From the NCBI GenBank assembly GCA_019918135.1, contig WBZZ01001002.1:139001-203000 (forward strand): a DNA stretch of 64,000 nucleotides, in the 5' to 3' direction. The position numbers were made by a program, and so were the translations under genes. Below are positions 30,777 to 41,443 of this stretch, in pieces; the first letter of the stretch is position 1, and the number at the start of each line of letters is the position of its first letter. This stretch comes from Paulinella micropora. Taxonomy: Eukaryota; Cercozoa; Imbricatea; Euglyphida; Paulinellidae. Below the pieces are notes generated by a model that was not told the origin of the DNA, made no database searches, and was given only the letters and a program-made list of their open reading frames with translations.

Positions 30777-31092
30777 GACCCCCTGCACAACAACAACCGA
30801 GCAAAGAAACTCTGGCCCCTTCCGTGCGCCCACCACCCTCCCCCCCCTCTCTCGGCACCTTTCTCCCCAAATCCCCCCCCTCTCCGAGAGAACAACTTGG
30901 GGGGAGGGATGAATCCTTTTTTGTTGGTTCTTGGCTACGATGGAACCCCCCGCCCCTCCCCAAGCCGTTGGCTCCCCCCCGCTTCCACGCCGCAGAATGT
31001 CCCCATTTCCCCCCCCCCCCTCCGGCATCCAAGAGGCCGTGCAAAGAACCAAAAACAAATTAAAGAGAGAGAAGGACCACGCCCAAAAAAGA
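30777..31092. other. Divergent C-rich spacer
   Basis: The spacer between divergent starts contains C runs and A-rich leader sequence. No separate gene is supported. Confidence 0.5.
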
Positions 31093-31704
31093 ATGCTACT
31101 GTCAGCCGTGCTGGCGACCCTGCACTCCGCCGCTGCCAAGGCTACGCTCGGGTCGGCCGAGGTCAAGCTCTTGCTAGAGTGGCAGAGCGCACACGAGCTC
31201 TTCATGTCCCGTTGGTCCGTCGAGCAGGGGCAGGCCCTAACGCTGCCCGCCATTGTGGTGCCGTCATCTCAGGGTTTCGTGAACTGGGGTGACGGCGGGC
31301 CCGACGAGAGCTGCCCAACACCTCCACTGCCGTGCCGGCACGTTTATGCGAGCGGTGGTTTGGTGACTGTCACCTCGACCCTGGCGCTGGCGGGCTGGAC
31401 CATGCAACAAGCAGAGCAGCCCACGCGCGATTCGCTGGTGGAAATCGTGAGCTGGGGCCAGGTGATTCTGCACCCCTCGAGCGGCCGGCACTTCTGCAAT
31501 TGCACCAGGCTGCAAAGATTGCAGTCCGGCGCGCCCTTGCACACCGACAAGATCACGTCGCTAGAACAGAGCTTTGCCATGGCCCAAGTTTTCAGCTCGG
31601 GGGGTTTGGGGTCCTGGGACACGTCGAACGTAATTACGTTGCGGGGGGCCTTTGCCATGGCCTCGGCGTTCGATGAGGAGCGGCGCGACCCCCGGGCGGC
31701 ATGA
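31093..31704 (+). CDS. Secreted DUF285 (BspA-like) protein, short
   Basis: From the ATG at 31093 the 203-residue product has a signal sequence (MLLSAVLATLHSAAAKA). A PKD-like segment follows (FVNWGDGGPDESC, HVYASGGLVTVTS), then the start of the DUF285 pattern (LEQSFAMAQVF, SWDTSNVITLRGAFAMASAF). Relatives at 32723, 36049 and 62998 share the same order of WGDG segment and DUF285 units but are longer. Its end overlaps the opposing gene at 31634 by about 70 bases. It looks shorter than the family, probably broken by rearrangement. Confidence 0.65.
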   Translation: MLLSAVLATLHSAAAKATLGSAEVKLLLEWQSAHELFMSRWSVEQGQALTLPAIVVPSSQGFVNWGDGGPDESCPTPPLPCRHVYASGGLVTVTSTLALAGWTMQQAEQPTRDSLVEIVSWGQVILHPSSGRHFCNCTRLQRLQSGAPLHTDKITSLEQSFAMAQVFSSGGLGSWDTSNVITLRGAFAMASAFDEERRDPRAA

Positions 31705-32269
31705 TTTCGACCAGGGTCGTGCGCAGCGAGCTGTGGAGCACAACTGTAGGCTCGAGCCGCGGGCACCAGAGCAGCGGCATGGCGGCCAGCGCGGGCACCG
31801 ACACGATCACGCCCGGGGGTAGCACAACTGTGCTGGTCTCGGTGGTCTCGGTGTACGTGACCGTGAGCTGGCGCTGCTGTTCTAGCCGTTCGATCTCGCG
31901 CTCGTGTTGACCTAGCAGTTGGTTCAGCCTCACGACCTCCGCCTCATTCGGCGCGACGGTCTCGTCGTCGTCTTCCCCAGCGGGGGGCTGGCGCAGCTTG
32001 CACTCCAGCGCCAGCAGGTCCTGCTGCACCAGCCGCACATCCTCGCGCCGTTTCTGCAGCACGTGCGCCGCCGTCTCCCGGGCGTCCTCGGCCCGCACGC
32101 TCAGGTCGTCGGACAGCGTGACACTGTCTAGCCGCAACGAGCCGTCGGCCTCGAGGGTGCCCTGCAGCCGCTTGCCATGCAGGTCGAACGAGTCGGGGCG
32201 CAAGGCCAGCGGCGCGAACGCGCCGGACAAGGACAGCAACAGTTCGCCTCGCGGAGCGGCACTTTGCAT
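31634..32269 (-). CDS. Coiled-coil protein, unknown function
   Basis: The 211-residue product starts MQSAAPRGELLLSLSGAF (ATG at 32269). A beta-rich opening (RPDSFDLHGKRLQGTLEADGS) precedes a long helix likely to form a coiled coil (LQKRREDVRLVQQDLLALEC, LNQLLGQHEREIERLEQQRQ). A Thr/Val-rich strand region (TYTETTETSTVVLPPG) follows. The 5' end and leader are duplicated at 38385-38530. The tail overlaps the convergent DUF285 gene, so one of the two ends may be secondary. Confidence 0.6.
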   Translation of the reverse strand: MQSAAPRGELLLSLSGAFAPLALRPDSFDLHGKRLQGTLEADGSLRLDSVTLSDDLSVRAEDARETAAHVLQKRREDVRLVQQDLLALECKLRQPPAGEDDDETVAPNEAEVVRLNQLLGQHEREIERLEQQRQLTVTYTETTETSTVVLPPGVIVSVPALAAMPLLWCPRLEPTVVLHSSLRTTLVEIMPPGGRAAPHRTPRPWQRPPAT

Positions 32270-32360
32270 TTTAACGTCTGGAAAATAAACAAGGCTAGAC
32301 AATACACACCCCACAACAGAAAGAAATCGAGGCCAGCGTGGGGGGGAGGGGGGGCCACTG
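32212..32360 (-). repeat. Gene-start segment with a second copy at 38385-38530
   Basis: The segment covers the first codons and leader of the coiled-coil gene (ggacaggacagcaac-like start, cgcggagcggcactttgc, gctagacaatacacac). The copy at 38385 keeps the order with small differences and different A-run lengths. Confidence 0.75.
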
Positions 32361-32722
32361 TCTGCGAAAGTCTTTCGGTTCCTTGGGCGGCTTTTTTTTT
32401 GGGGGGGGGGGGGAGAGGAAATGCCCGTCCTCCTGCTGGGGGGGTGGTGGCGGCTCCCCCCCCCCTCAATTTGCAAAAAGAAGTTGAAGACAAAATCGCG
32501 CCATAGAGTTTTACCTGCAGGGCGACCGGGGCTAACACAGATGCTGACCAGTATGTTCCCTCAGGCTCAGTGCAGGATTTGTTTTTTTAAAATAAAAAAT
32601 CAGCAGGTGGAAGTCTTCTTCAGCTCTGCTCGCAATGTTAGGCGAAGATTTTTTTTTTTTGTACCGGGCAGACGCATCATCCCAACAACGTGCTGATCCG
32701 ATCTACAAGTTCTAGGTCCGAA
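32270..32722. other. Spacer between minus-strand genes
   Basis: It contains G/C runs (32340-32470) and A/T-rich sequence (32580-32670). No additional gene is supported. Confidence 0.5.
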
Positions 32723-35687
32723 CTAGACGCAGCATGCTTGCTGGTTTAGAGTTGTAGTTAGCTCAGCCGCGTAAGCTGCAGTCATTACATTACAACCCGA
32801 CTGGCCGCTGGGCAAGGAATAGTACATGGAAGTGATGATGAATCTGTACTGCAACCAGGCAGTCGAAGCCCCGATGGTTACCAACTGGCACTGGCCCGCC
32901 GTCCCCGACCAGGTCAGGCTTGTAGTCGTCAGGGAGCCCCAGCTGGTCCCGTCGTTAGACACCGCAAACGTTATAGCACTGGGCCCCGCAAATTCTCCGC
33001 TCGCCCCCGCCGCGGTCAAGCACACGTTGATGGACTGGAGCTTGGCCGAAGCGGTGGTTGAAGAGATTTTGACCAACTCGCCGTAGGTGGTGACCCCAGA
33101 CACCACGGTAGAGTACGCGGTTGTTTTCGCTTGGCAATAAACCTGCTGGCCCGTGGCCGTGCCGCTTCCCGACCGCCGAGGCCCACCACGTGGACGTCGT
33201 ACCGTCCATGCTGTTCCAGGGAAGATTTGGACTATTCGCTGCCGTGGCGGTTATGCTCCAGGCCCCGGAAGCGGCGGTCGAGGTGTACGTTGGCACGACG
33301 GTCGCCGCCGGTTGGCAGCTGGGCGATTTGGTGGGCGTGGCGGTGCTGGTGACAGAGACGGTAGGCGTGGCGGTGCTGGTGACAGAGACGGTAGGCGAGA
33401 TCGAGACGGTCGGGGTTGGGGTGATGGAGATGGTAGGCGTGATCGAGACGGTCGGGGTTCGGGTGATTGAGATCGTAGGCGTGATCGAGACGGTTGGCGT
33501 TGGCGTGACAGAGGTGGTAGGGGTTAGTGACACGGTGGGCGTAATTGAAATGGTCGGGGTCAGAGAAATTGTGCGTGTAAGCGAGATGGTCGGGGAGGCG
33601 GTCTGGGTGGTGGAAATGGTAGGCGTCAGAGAGACAGTAGGGCTCCGCGACAGCGACCCCGTTGGCGTCACTGAAATGGTGGGAGTAAGCGAGATGGTGG
33701 AAGTAATCGAGACGGTGGGGGTTAGCGACGGAGAAACAGTGGGGGTCACTGAAACGGTCGAGGTCACTGAAATTGTGGGAGAGGCAGTACGGGTCACCGA
33801 GACGGTGGGCGTCACTGAAACGCTGGGCGTCACTGAAATGGTCGGGGTCACCGACACGGTGGGAGTAATTGAAATGGTCGGGGTCACCGAAACGCTGGGC
33901 GTCACTGAAATGGTCGGGGTCACCGACACGGTGGGAGTAATTGAAATAGTCGGGCTCACCGACACGGTGGGCGTCACTGAAACTTTGGGCGTCACTGAAA
34001 CGCTGGGCGTCACTGAAACGCTGGGCGTCACTGAAACGCTGGGCGTCACTGAAACGCTGGGCGTCACTGAAACGCTGGGCGTCACTGAAACGCTGGGCGT
34101 CACTGAAATGGTCGGGGTCACCGACACGGTGGGCGTAATTGAAATTGCCGGGCTCACCGAAACGCTGGGCGTCACTGAAACGCTGGGCGTAATTGAAATT
34201 GCCTGGCTCGCCGAGACGGTGGGCGTAATTGAAATGGTCGGGGTCACCGAGACGGTGGGCGTAATTGAAATGGTGGGCGTAATTGAAATTGCCGGGCTCA
34301 CCGAAACGCTGGGCGTAATTGAAATGGTCTGGCTCATTGAAACGCTGTGCGTAATTGAAATGGTCGGGCTCATTGAAATGCTGGGCGTAATTGAAATTGC
34401 CGGGCTCACCAAAACGCTGGGCGTCACTGAAATGGTCGGGGTCACCGAAACGCTGGGCCTCACTGAAACGCTGGGCGTCACTGAAATGGTCGGGGTCACC
34501 GAGACGGTGGGCGTAATTGAAATGGTGGGCGTAATTGAAATTGTCGGGCTCACCGAAACGCTGGGCGTAATTGAAATGGTCTGGCTCATTGAAACGCTGT
34601 GCGTAATTGAAATGGTCGGGCTCATTGAAACGCTGGGCGTAATTGAAATGGTCGGGCTCATTGAAACGCTGGGCGTCACTGAAATGGTCGGGCTCACCGA
34701 AACGCTAGCCGTTGCTGAAATGGTGGGCGTCAACGAGTTAGTCAGTGAAATGGTTGGCGTCAGTGACGGTAGCCATTGCTTGCATTGTAGCGGCGCCTGC
34801 CAGTTGGCCAGGCCAGATGTCTCCACCATTTGCAGACACGCCTCTTGTGTCATGTTAGTGTGCCAGCCGCTCAGGTTCTGCACCAGCTGAGGCGCGCCTG
34901 CCAGCAGCTGCCATGCATCTTGTAGGCTATTGAGCTGCCAGCGCGACAGGTCTCCCGACAGCTCAATGGCACCCGCCAACATACCCGTCGCATTGATGAC
35001 GCGTGACATGTCCCACCCCTCCCAACCCGAAATCACGAGCGCGGCTGTACCATTGAACATCCACGCCACGTCTACCGTTCGCGAAAGATCCCACGCGGTA
35101 ACGTTGGCAAACTTGAGACACGGCGAATTCGCAAAGGTGGCGCGCAACGAACTGGTTGACACCTGTAGCCCTGAAACGTCAAAGCAGGCGGACAGACCCG
35201 AGAAACTGTACGCGAGCGATGATACACCTGTTGTGTTCAGATCGGCAAGCGGGGGGAGCGACACCAAGGCGGTCTCGCCGTAAAAGTGGTATCCACCGTC
35301 GGGCGCCAGCCGCGGCCCGCCCCACTGCAGGATCCGCACTAGACCTACATCCCCTGACTGCTGATCGCGCCAGATCGGCGTCATGGCCCAACCGATCACT
35401 GGTCCCTCGAAGATAGCCACAAACACGCCCGCACTCGCAAAGGTGTGTGTGCAGGGTGCGTTGGCGGTGCACGCTTGGGTCGGTGTGTTGTCGCCCCAGT
35501 ACACGAGATAGCCACTATCAGCCATACGCCGCCGCCGTTGACTGGACTGTGAGGGCACCGTCCACACAGCGCCGCCCACGGCTGTCCGCAGTTCCAGCAC
35601 CAGGTCCGACGGCCGGGGCGCGCGATACACATACGGGCAACTCGCCCGGGCCGAGCTGGACGCCAGTACCGCTAAAAGCCAATACAT
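32723..35687 (-). CDS. Secreted adhesin-like protein: DUF285 domain, Ser/Thr/Pro repeat stalk, discoidin-like C-terminus
   Basis: The ATG at 35687 opens a signal sequence (MYWLLAVLASSSARA). A WGD-containing PKD-like segment (LVYWGDNTPTQAC, HTFASAGVFV) and DUF285 units follow (VSSLAYSFSGLSACFDVSGL, AWDLSRTVDVAWMFNG, GWDMSRVINATGMLAG, LSGWHTNMTQEAC). A stalk of several hundred residues consists of short units such as SVSVTPTI and SITPTVSV. The distal part resembles an F5/8-type C (discoidin) domain (WNSMDGTTSTWWAS), which binds glycans or lipids. The whole is built like a cell-surface adhesin; attachment to the host is a reasonable inference. The locus looks broken about once. Confidence 0.75.
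33340..34760 (-). repeat. Coding tandem repeat (Ser/Thr/Pro stalk)
   Basis: About 1.4 kb consists of 24-bp-type units and multiples of them (for example gtcactgaaacgctgggc on the plus strand, repeated seven times in a row near 33980-34110). The antisense strand is also open because of the repeat, reading VGVTETLG-like units; only the minus strand gives a sensible secreted protein. Confidence 0.85.
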
Positions 35688-36048
35688 GTAACCAAGATAA
35701 GGTACAATTAACTTTTACCGGTTAAACGTGTTTTTTTTACAATGGAAAACAGAAAAAGTAGTACTTGAAACAACAAAAGAAAAAAGGCCAATCCGGCCAC
35801 GATTCCCCCCCCCTCCTTTCTTCCTCCTTTCAAATTCCGAATTCCCCACGATCCTCCTTTCCCCCCCCTCCTGTCAAATTCCGGATCGCCCCCCCCCCCT
35901 TCTTTCTCCCTCCCCAACCCACCAAAACCCTCCCACCCCGCGCGCCGGCCCACTTTACACACACCCTCGCGCCGGCCCCCCCCTTTCTCCCCAACCCGCA
36001 CAAGATCGCTCTTGCCGGCACAGAAAAGATCCTGTAATCAAAAGAAGA
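35688..36048. other. Divergent spacer between two DUF285 genes
   Basis: It is C-rich with A/T blocks near 35730-35790. The C-rich part contains imperfect repeats of tttcaaattccgaat/tgtcaaattccggat. No gene is supported. Confidence 0.55.
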
Positions 36049-37725
36049 ATGACAAACAATAAAGCAGGGCTGGGGTGGTTTTTGTTTGCGGTGTGCCAAG
36101 CCCTCGCCTGGTCAGACACGAAGGCGCTGCTCTTGGTGGTCGAAGCCAACGTTCCGAACGCCGCCTTTTACTTGCAAACCAAGACTGGTAGCACCGTGCG
36201 CCGCCAGACCCAGCAAGCACCGGGGTCGTACGACATAGAATGAGGGGACGGCACGAGCGACCACTGCCCCGATCTCACGGGCGTTTGCTCGCACGTCTAT
36301 GCGCAGGCGGGCAGGTACAAACTACGAGCCAAGGGGCCCGTCCTAAACTGGGCCATGACGCCGGAGTGGCACGCGCGCAATGGCAACGGGACGCTACTGC
36401 GTGCGGTTGTAGATTGGGGGCAAATGCAGCCGGCGCTCGCGGGCGGACATCACTTTTATCGCGCCACGGGCCTAGAGTCCTTGCCTCCTCTGGCGCAATG
36501 GCAGGGCACCGCACAAGTACGCAGCTGGATGTACTCGTTTGCGGAACTGCCCGCCTCCTGCCAGACGACGCTCGCAGGCCTGCGGATGCGCGACGCTACT
36601 GACCTGACGGGCATGCTGGCCTGGTCGTCAGGTCTGCACACGCCAGACGTGCGCACCTGGGATACGTCGCGTGTCGAGAGCCTGGCACTGGCGTTCGCCG
36701 GGTGCCCGGCCGCAGAGATCAAGGGCCTAGCAAGCCTGAACACTGCCTCGCTGGTGAACGCGAGTGGCGCGTTTAGGGACTCCGCGCTGGCCACGCGCGC
36801 GCTGAACTGGGACGTGTCCAGACTGCGGGATGCAAGCTACATGTTTGCGGGCGCGCGCAGCTTTGGTGCGGACCTCAGTGCGTGGGCGATCCCGGCCGAT
36901 GCCTTGGTCGAAGGCATCTTCCGCGGGGCGGTCGGCTTCCGCGGCAATCTGAGCGGCTGGAGCGGGCTGGCGGCTTTCCAGGAGCCCGGTGGCTGCCAGA
37001 GTGCACTGGAGGGGTCCGGCCTGCTGTTGGCACCGGACCCCACGCTGCTGCCGACCGCGTGTAGGCCGCGAACGACACCCCCCGCCAGCCAGCCTCCCCC
37101 GTGTTTCCCTGAGTTGGACTTTGTAGCGGCTTACCCACGCACTTATTACGACTGGAAACTAAGCTCCTCTTACCCGGACTGGCCCGCCTGGAAAGCTATG
37201 GACGGCAATGTTTCTACTTACTGGGCGAGCGCCGGCCGCAAATACGGCGGTGCGCCCGACTGCAACCCTTGCCTGTGCGGCGCCCTGACGGGCTCCGCGA
37301 TTACTCAGCCTGTCCTAGGCCTCGGCGCGGGGCAGGCGGGCGAGTACTTGGCGCTGGAGTTGACCACGCCGCCCCAAGCCACAGCCCGCCTGCTCAACGT
37401 AACCGTGTGCGCGACCGCTGCTGATGTTCAGGGCAACTTCTATGCGCCCGGGGGGCTGCGCATTGTAGGCTCGCGGGACGGCGGGCTCACCTGGCACAGC
37501 CATTATGTCAGCGGATTCAACGGCTTGAGCTGGCCGGACGGCCCTGGCTCCTGCTTCACAGCGTCTGGGCTTTTGGACACCGGTGCCTCAAATCTTTTTA
37601 GGCTCATCGTCACCGAGATGTACCTCCGCCACCCGCCCGGGGTTACGGGCTGTGCGGCTATGTCCGCGGCCATCGTAGGGGACATACGCTTGGGGCTGCG
37701 TCGAGCTGCTTATTGTGGATCCTAG
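36049..37725 (+). CDS. Secreted DUF285 / discoidin-domain protein
   Basis: The ATG at 36049 starts MTNNKAGLGWFLFAVCQALAWS, a signal peptide. DUF285 units follow (VRSWMYSFAELPASCQTTLAGL, DLTGMLAWSSGLHTPDVRTW, WDVSRLRDASYMFAGARSF). The C-terminal part is an F5/8-type C-like domain (WPAWKAMDGNVSTYWAS, GEYLALELTT, LRIVGSRDGGLTWHS) ending near a Cys. It is the same architecture as the divergent neighbour at 32723 without the repeat stalk, so the two are a head-to-head paralogous pair. The locus looks broken about once. Confidence 0.75.
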
Positions 37726-37898
37726 CCGCCACGCTGTACTTGAGAAGCGGTCGAAGCCGAATTAGTTTTTTTAAACTTCACCTAGCCTCCACCTCCCGTC
37801 GTCGGGGGAGGGGGGGGAGCTGGGCCAAGAAAGATCTTTGTCCCCTCCCTCCCCCAAAAAAAGAGACTATCTGTGCTGGGATGCACAGGCAAAAAAAA

Positions 37899-38124
37899 TG
37901 CAGGCCGTCGTCTCACCGCAAGAGCTGCTGTCGGTTTATGTGCACGCAACTGTCGGCCACGGCCGCTGCAGCGGGCTCACAAGTATACAGGCAGGCTGTA
38001 TCTGGCAGGCAAGTCGTCCCGCTGGCCCAAGGAGAATTTGTGTCTTGCTTACTTGAGTCACTTAGAATATCTGACCAAGAACATCAGGCCGCAACTATCC
38101 TCCATGAGCGAGTCGTGGCACTGA
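37899..38124 (+). pseudogene. Possible decayed small gene
   Basis: The ATG at 37899 follows an A run and opens MQAVVSPQELLSVYVHATVG. Nearby codons in the same stretch remain protein-like (WPKENLCLAYLSHLEYLTK). No family is recognised. The locus, if a gene, looks broken about once. Confidence 0.3.
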
Positions 38125-39101
38125 TTTTTTTACAAGCGCGAGTTTTTGAAGTTCTGTCGGTTTTTGTTAAAACGTGGAATTTATTTGAATTTGGTCGGAA
38201 AAAAAAGCCTGGGCACACCACATTCAAAGGCTGACACGTTTGCCAGCAGCATCAGTAACAATCGAGATGTTACCGCGCAGCGTATAGATTACGGCGGCGG
38301 CTGGGGGATGAATTTAAGATTTAGCTGCAAAGTGACTTGTGGTCAGCAAACCCTTTTTTATGAAAAAAATGTTGGGCACGCGCCAGACAAGGACAGCAAC
38401 AGTTCGCCTCGCGGAGCGGCACTTTGCATTTTACGTCTGGAAAAAAAGCCCCAGAAAAACAAACAAAAGCTAGACAATACACACCCGAAAAAAAAGAAAG
38501 GCCTGCCAGTGGGGGGGGGGGCCACTGTCCCTGAGAAATTTTTCGATTCTTTTGGGAGGGGGGGGGAATGGGGGGGGGGCCTTGCCGCCGTTTCCTCTTC
38601 GCCACTGTTTTTCATTTCCCTGTCTTCCCACTCACGCTCGAACTCGGCCTTTTCTCGCTTGCTCTCCTTTTCTTTGGCCAGTAGACAGTTATGGCCCCCC
38701 CCGCTCCTTCTGGGGCGCGGCCTCCCCTCAAATATGTTCTAATCCTACCTGCCCATGATGCAAATTTCTTCAGACCGGGGCCCTGGCTGACATTTGCCTT
38801 TTTTTTGCTATTCTCTTTTTCTTTCGTCAGCCACGGGCCCCCAAAAAAGGCTCCGATTTTGGCTTAGGAGCAGACACGCAAGCACCGAAAAAAAAGGTGG
38901 ACCATTCGAACAAGAAAAAACCGGAGGCTAACCTCCGCGGCCCCCCCCCCCTTTCGCACCCTCCCCCCCCCCCGACCAATGTGTTTGTTTACAGCCACCC
39001 TCCCGTACCCCAATAGCAGAAAAAGAAACCCTAAGTTTGGGCTGTCAAAATTTTCGCGTGCTCACTGATTGGTTTTCTTTTTTAGTTTGGTGCCAGCCAG
39101 C
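38125..39101. other. Long intergenic region with a duplicated gene start
   Basis: The A/T-rich stretch up to 38350 has no clear gene. The duplicated leader lies at 38385-38530. The remainder is C/G runs and A-rich blocks with a polypyrimidine tract ending tttttttag just upstream of the next gene. Confidence 0.5.
38385..38530 (-). repeat. Duplicate of the coiled-coil gene start (see 32212-32360)
   Basis: It matches the first codons and leader of the gene at 31634-32269 but has no downstream coding body. It is an orphan promoter/leader copy. Confidence 0.75.
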
Positions 39102-39963
39102 ATGGAGAAATTACGGCCGCCGTTGCTGCTGGCGTTGCCCGACAGCCTGTGGCCCCTGGTGAGAATCTTTCTGCATCCCCGCGCGCTGTTGGCCCTGGCC
39201 CTGACGTGCCGGCAGCTCTCGGCGCTGGTGAGGAAGCGTGCGATCTTCTGTGCGGGCTTCGAGCAGCCCGATTTCCTGCTGAACGACAGGCTGCACCGCC
39301 AACTGCTGGGCGACGGTCGCGCCGACTGTGGCAGCAGCGGTTGTAGCGTCCAAGTCAACAGTTCGTCGCTGGCAGCGGCACGACCGCTGACCGATGGGCT
39401 GCGCGTCAGTGGCTTGACGTACTATGGCGCGGGGGACGGCGAGGACGAAGAGGACTCCAGGGTCGTCCGAGCTGCTGTCGGCCGGCGTTTATGTGCGCAA
39501 ACTGACCCTGCGGAACTGCGGCGGGCTCACCAATGCGGGGCTGGCGGCCGTGGCCGACAGTTGCGTGCAGGGTTTGCACCTCAGCGGCTGCCGGAGGATC
39601 GCGGACACCGGGCTGCGGGCTTTGGGAGCGCTGGCGGCGACGCTCCGGCGGCTCGACCTGTCCAACTGCGGCCCGATCACCGACACGGGGCTCGCCACGT
39701 TGCGCCGGCTCGACAGGCTAGAATGGCTGAGCCTCGACTATACTCACCGGATCACCGGCGCGGGGCTGGACCATTTGGCTTCGCTGCCACAGTCAGCGGC
39801 TGCACTTCTGTGCCTACGATCGCATGATGGACGAAAACGCCATCGAGCGCCTAGTAGCAGCAGGTCTGCCCTCGCTCGGGTCGTGCGCGGCCGCGCCATG
39901 ATCACGGTAGTAGCCAGTGAGCGCCTCAAACGTCAGAGGCCGGTCGTGCAATGGTTTTGTTGA
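39102..39963 (+). CDS. F-box/LRR protein
   Basis: The ATG at 39102 begins MEKLRPPLLLALPDSLWPLVR. The segment LLALPDSLWPLVRIFLHPRALLALALTC is F-box-like (about residues 8-40). The later part carries Cys-containing LRR units (VRKLTLRNCGGLTNAGLAAV, VQGLHLSGCRRIADTGLRAL, LRRLDLSNCGPITDTGL, LEWLSLDYTHRITGAGL). This is the AMN1/FBXL-type repeat seen also at 7049 and 52528. It is a likely SCF substrate adaptor. The locus looks broken about once or twice, and the exact stop is uncertain. Confidence 0.7.
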
Positions 39964-40221
39964 CTGACAAATTTAAGACAAAAGACCGTGGGCGACTGTG
40001 GGACCCTTCTCTCCCTCTCCCCAGCCTCTCCTCCTTCTCCTTTCTTTTTTTTTGCGCGGCCACCCCCCCCTCACTTTTTTTGCCAACACACAAACCAAAA
40101 AAAAAAAGAATTAAACACAAACAGCTTCCCCCCCCCCCCGGGCCCGGTGCACTCCTGAAAAAAAAGAGCGAAAAAAGCTCTTCCTTTTCCCTTCTCCTTT
40201 CAGACTGTCGTATGAGCCTAA

Positions 40222-40237
40222 GTTATTAAAAATCAAC
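40222..40237 (+). promoter_or_regulatory. A/T-rich element just before a start codon
   Basis: gttattaaaaatcaac immediately precedes the ATG at 40238. Similar TTAAT/TAAA patches sit directly before starts at 21309, 32269, 52177 and 55625 (minus strand), so this may be a promoter or initiator class. Confidence 0.35.
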
Positions 40238-41443
40238 ATGCCTGCGAATGGCTGGGCTCCACCGCCTCCTCCGGGGAGGCCGCCTTCGAAAGGCCAGCGT
40301 GCCAAAGCAAAAACCAAGTCTACGGCAAACCTCCCACGCTTTACGCCAGATTCGGAGTCATATGTGTATATCAACCTAAATGGCCTTGGCGCTGAAGGAC
40401 TCAAGGCTCTGCGAATATTGCTCAACCAAGAGGCTACACAAAGAAATAAACCGCAACTGGTTTTCCAAAGGAACGACGGCCTCTATTCCGATCCAACATT
40501 ACAAGACAACTGGCAGATCCAGACAGGGACACACCCGAGGTTTATTGATAAATGGGTCCACCAAGTGGCTGCTCAGCTACCCCGCCTACGAAGGTTCGAA
40601 AACGATCCGTCTGTGGCGTGGCTAGCAGTACCAGGGCAGGAGCAGGCCGCGAACGTCTTGGTCCGCGACCTGGCTGTTGTTGCAGAAAGCGAGTTCGCCA
40701 GGTTGCTGGCCTTCTCGTCAATAACAACCCCTCTCGCCTTTCAAACAAATGGTGCGGGTAGCTGGACCACGACCGCGTATGCCGTAGTTGAGCGTCAGCG
40801 CAACATTTACGCAGTGCTCAAATGTGTGGCTGGGTACGTCCAACCTCTCCTTGGAAATAAGAGAGCGCTCCGCACAAACCTAACAGACGCGGACGTATTT
40901 TGTACTGGTGCCTGGTTTTATCCGTTGTTACACGACAGCAACCTACCGGTGGAAGGCGAATCCGTGACAAAGGCCTGGCGCTTTACGGAGCCCGTCTGGC
41001 TCAAGATGAAGCTGGAAACAGCAGCCGAGCCGAAATTTCAACTCAGGACGGTCCTAACCTGCGGCGGGGCTTTGGTGCTGCTGAGCCTGGGATCAGCCTA
41101 CACGCGATTCCCGCCGCCTCGCCTCGAAGCTCCTAAAAGTGCAGCATCATACCAATTCAAGTCAAAGATAGACCCAAATTCAGAAATTGGTCAAGAACAG
41201 CGCAAAGCTCTCCAAGCGCGCGAGGCCCGCAAAAAACGAAGGTTGGAAAAAAAAACAAGTGGATTTAGCCGTGCAAGCTGGCGCAAATTCCAAGCCAGTC
41301 GAACAAGCATCTTTCGATATTTAATACTGAAGAGGGGTGTCATGCAAAAAAGAACACCGCTGCCGCAATATAGCGCACACAGACACCGATGGCGGAAAAG
41401 AGAAAGTGGGAGACGCCGGAAGTTTGGCTTTAAAAAAAATTAA
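40238..41443 (+). CDS. Hypothetical protein, paralogue of the gene at 54591-55625
   Basis: The 401-residue product starts MPANGWAPPPPPGRPPSKG, a Pro-rich head followed by basic residues. Two blocks match the gene at 54591: YVYINLNGLGAEGLKALRIL (there YWYINLTNLPLSALEWLSRC) and RALRTNLTDADVF with the closing LRTVLTCGGALVLLSL (there RSLRTNLNTGEDKYS and LRLVYTCGGRLCLNS). The long C-terminal extension is very basic (REARKKRRLEKKTSGFSRAS, RRRKFGFKKN), pointing to nucleic acid binding or nuclear targeting. Frame intact. Function unknown. Confidence 0.75.
   Translation: MPANGWAPPPPPGRPPSKGQRAKAKTKSTANLPRFTPDSESYVYINLNGLGAEGLKALRILLNQEATQRNKPQLVFQRNDGLYSDPTLQDNWQIQTGTHPRFIDKWVHQVAAQLPRLRRFENDPSVAWLAVPGQEQAANVLVRDLAVVAESEFARLLAFSSITTPLAFQTNGAGSWTTTAYAVVERQRNIYAVLKCVAGYVQPLLGNKRALRTNLTDADVFCTGAWFYPLLHDSNLPVEGESVTKAWRFTEPVWLKMKLETAAEPKFQLRTVLTCGGALVLLSLGSAYTRFPPPRLEAPKSAASYQFKSKIDPNSEIGQEQRKALQAREARKKRRLEKKTSGFSRASWRKFQASRTSIFRYLILKRGVMQKRTPLPQYSAHRHRWRKRESGRRRKFGFKKN

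Noticed and set aside
33121-34890. Plus-strand frame of 589 codons across the stalk repeat
   Set aside because: It is the antisense of the Ser/Thr/Pro repeat; the minus strand carries signal peptide and domains, the plus strand carries none.
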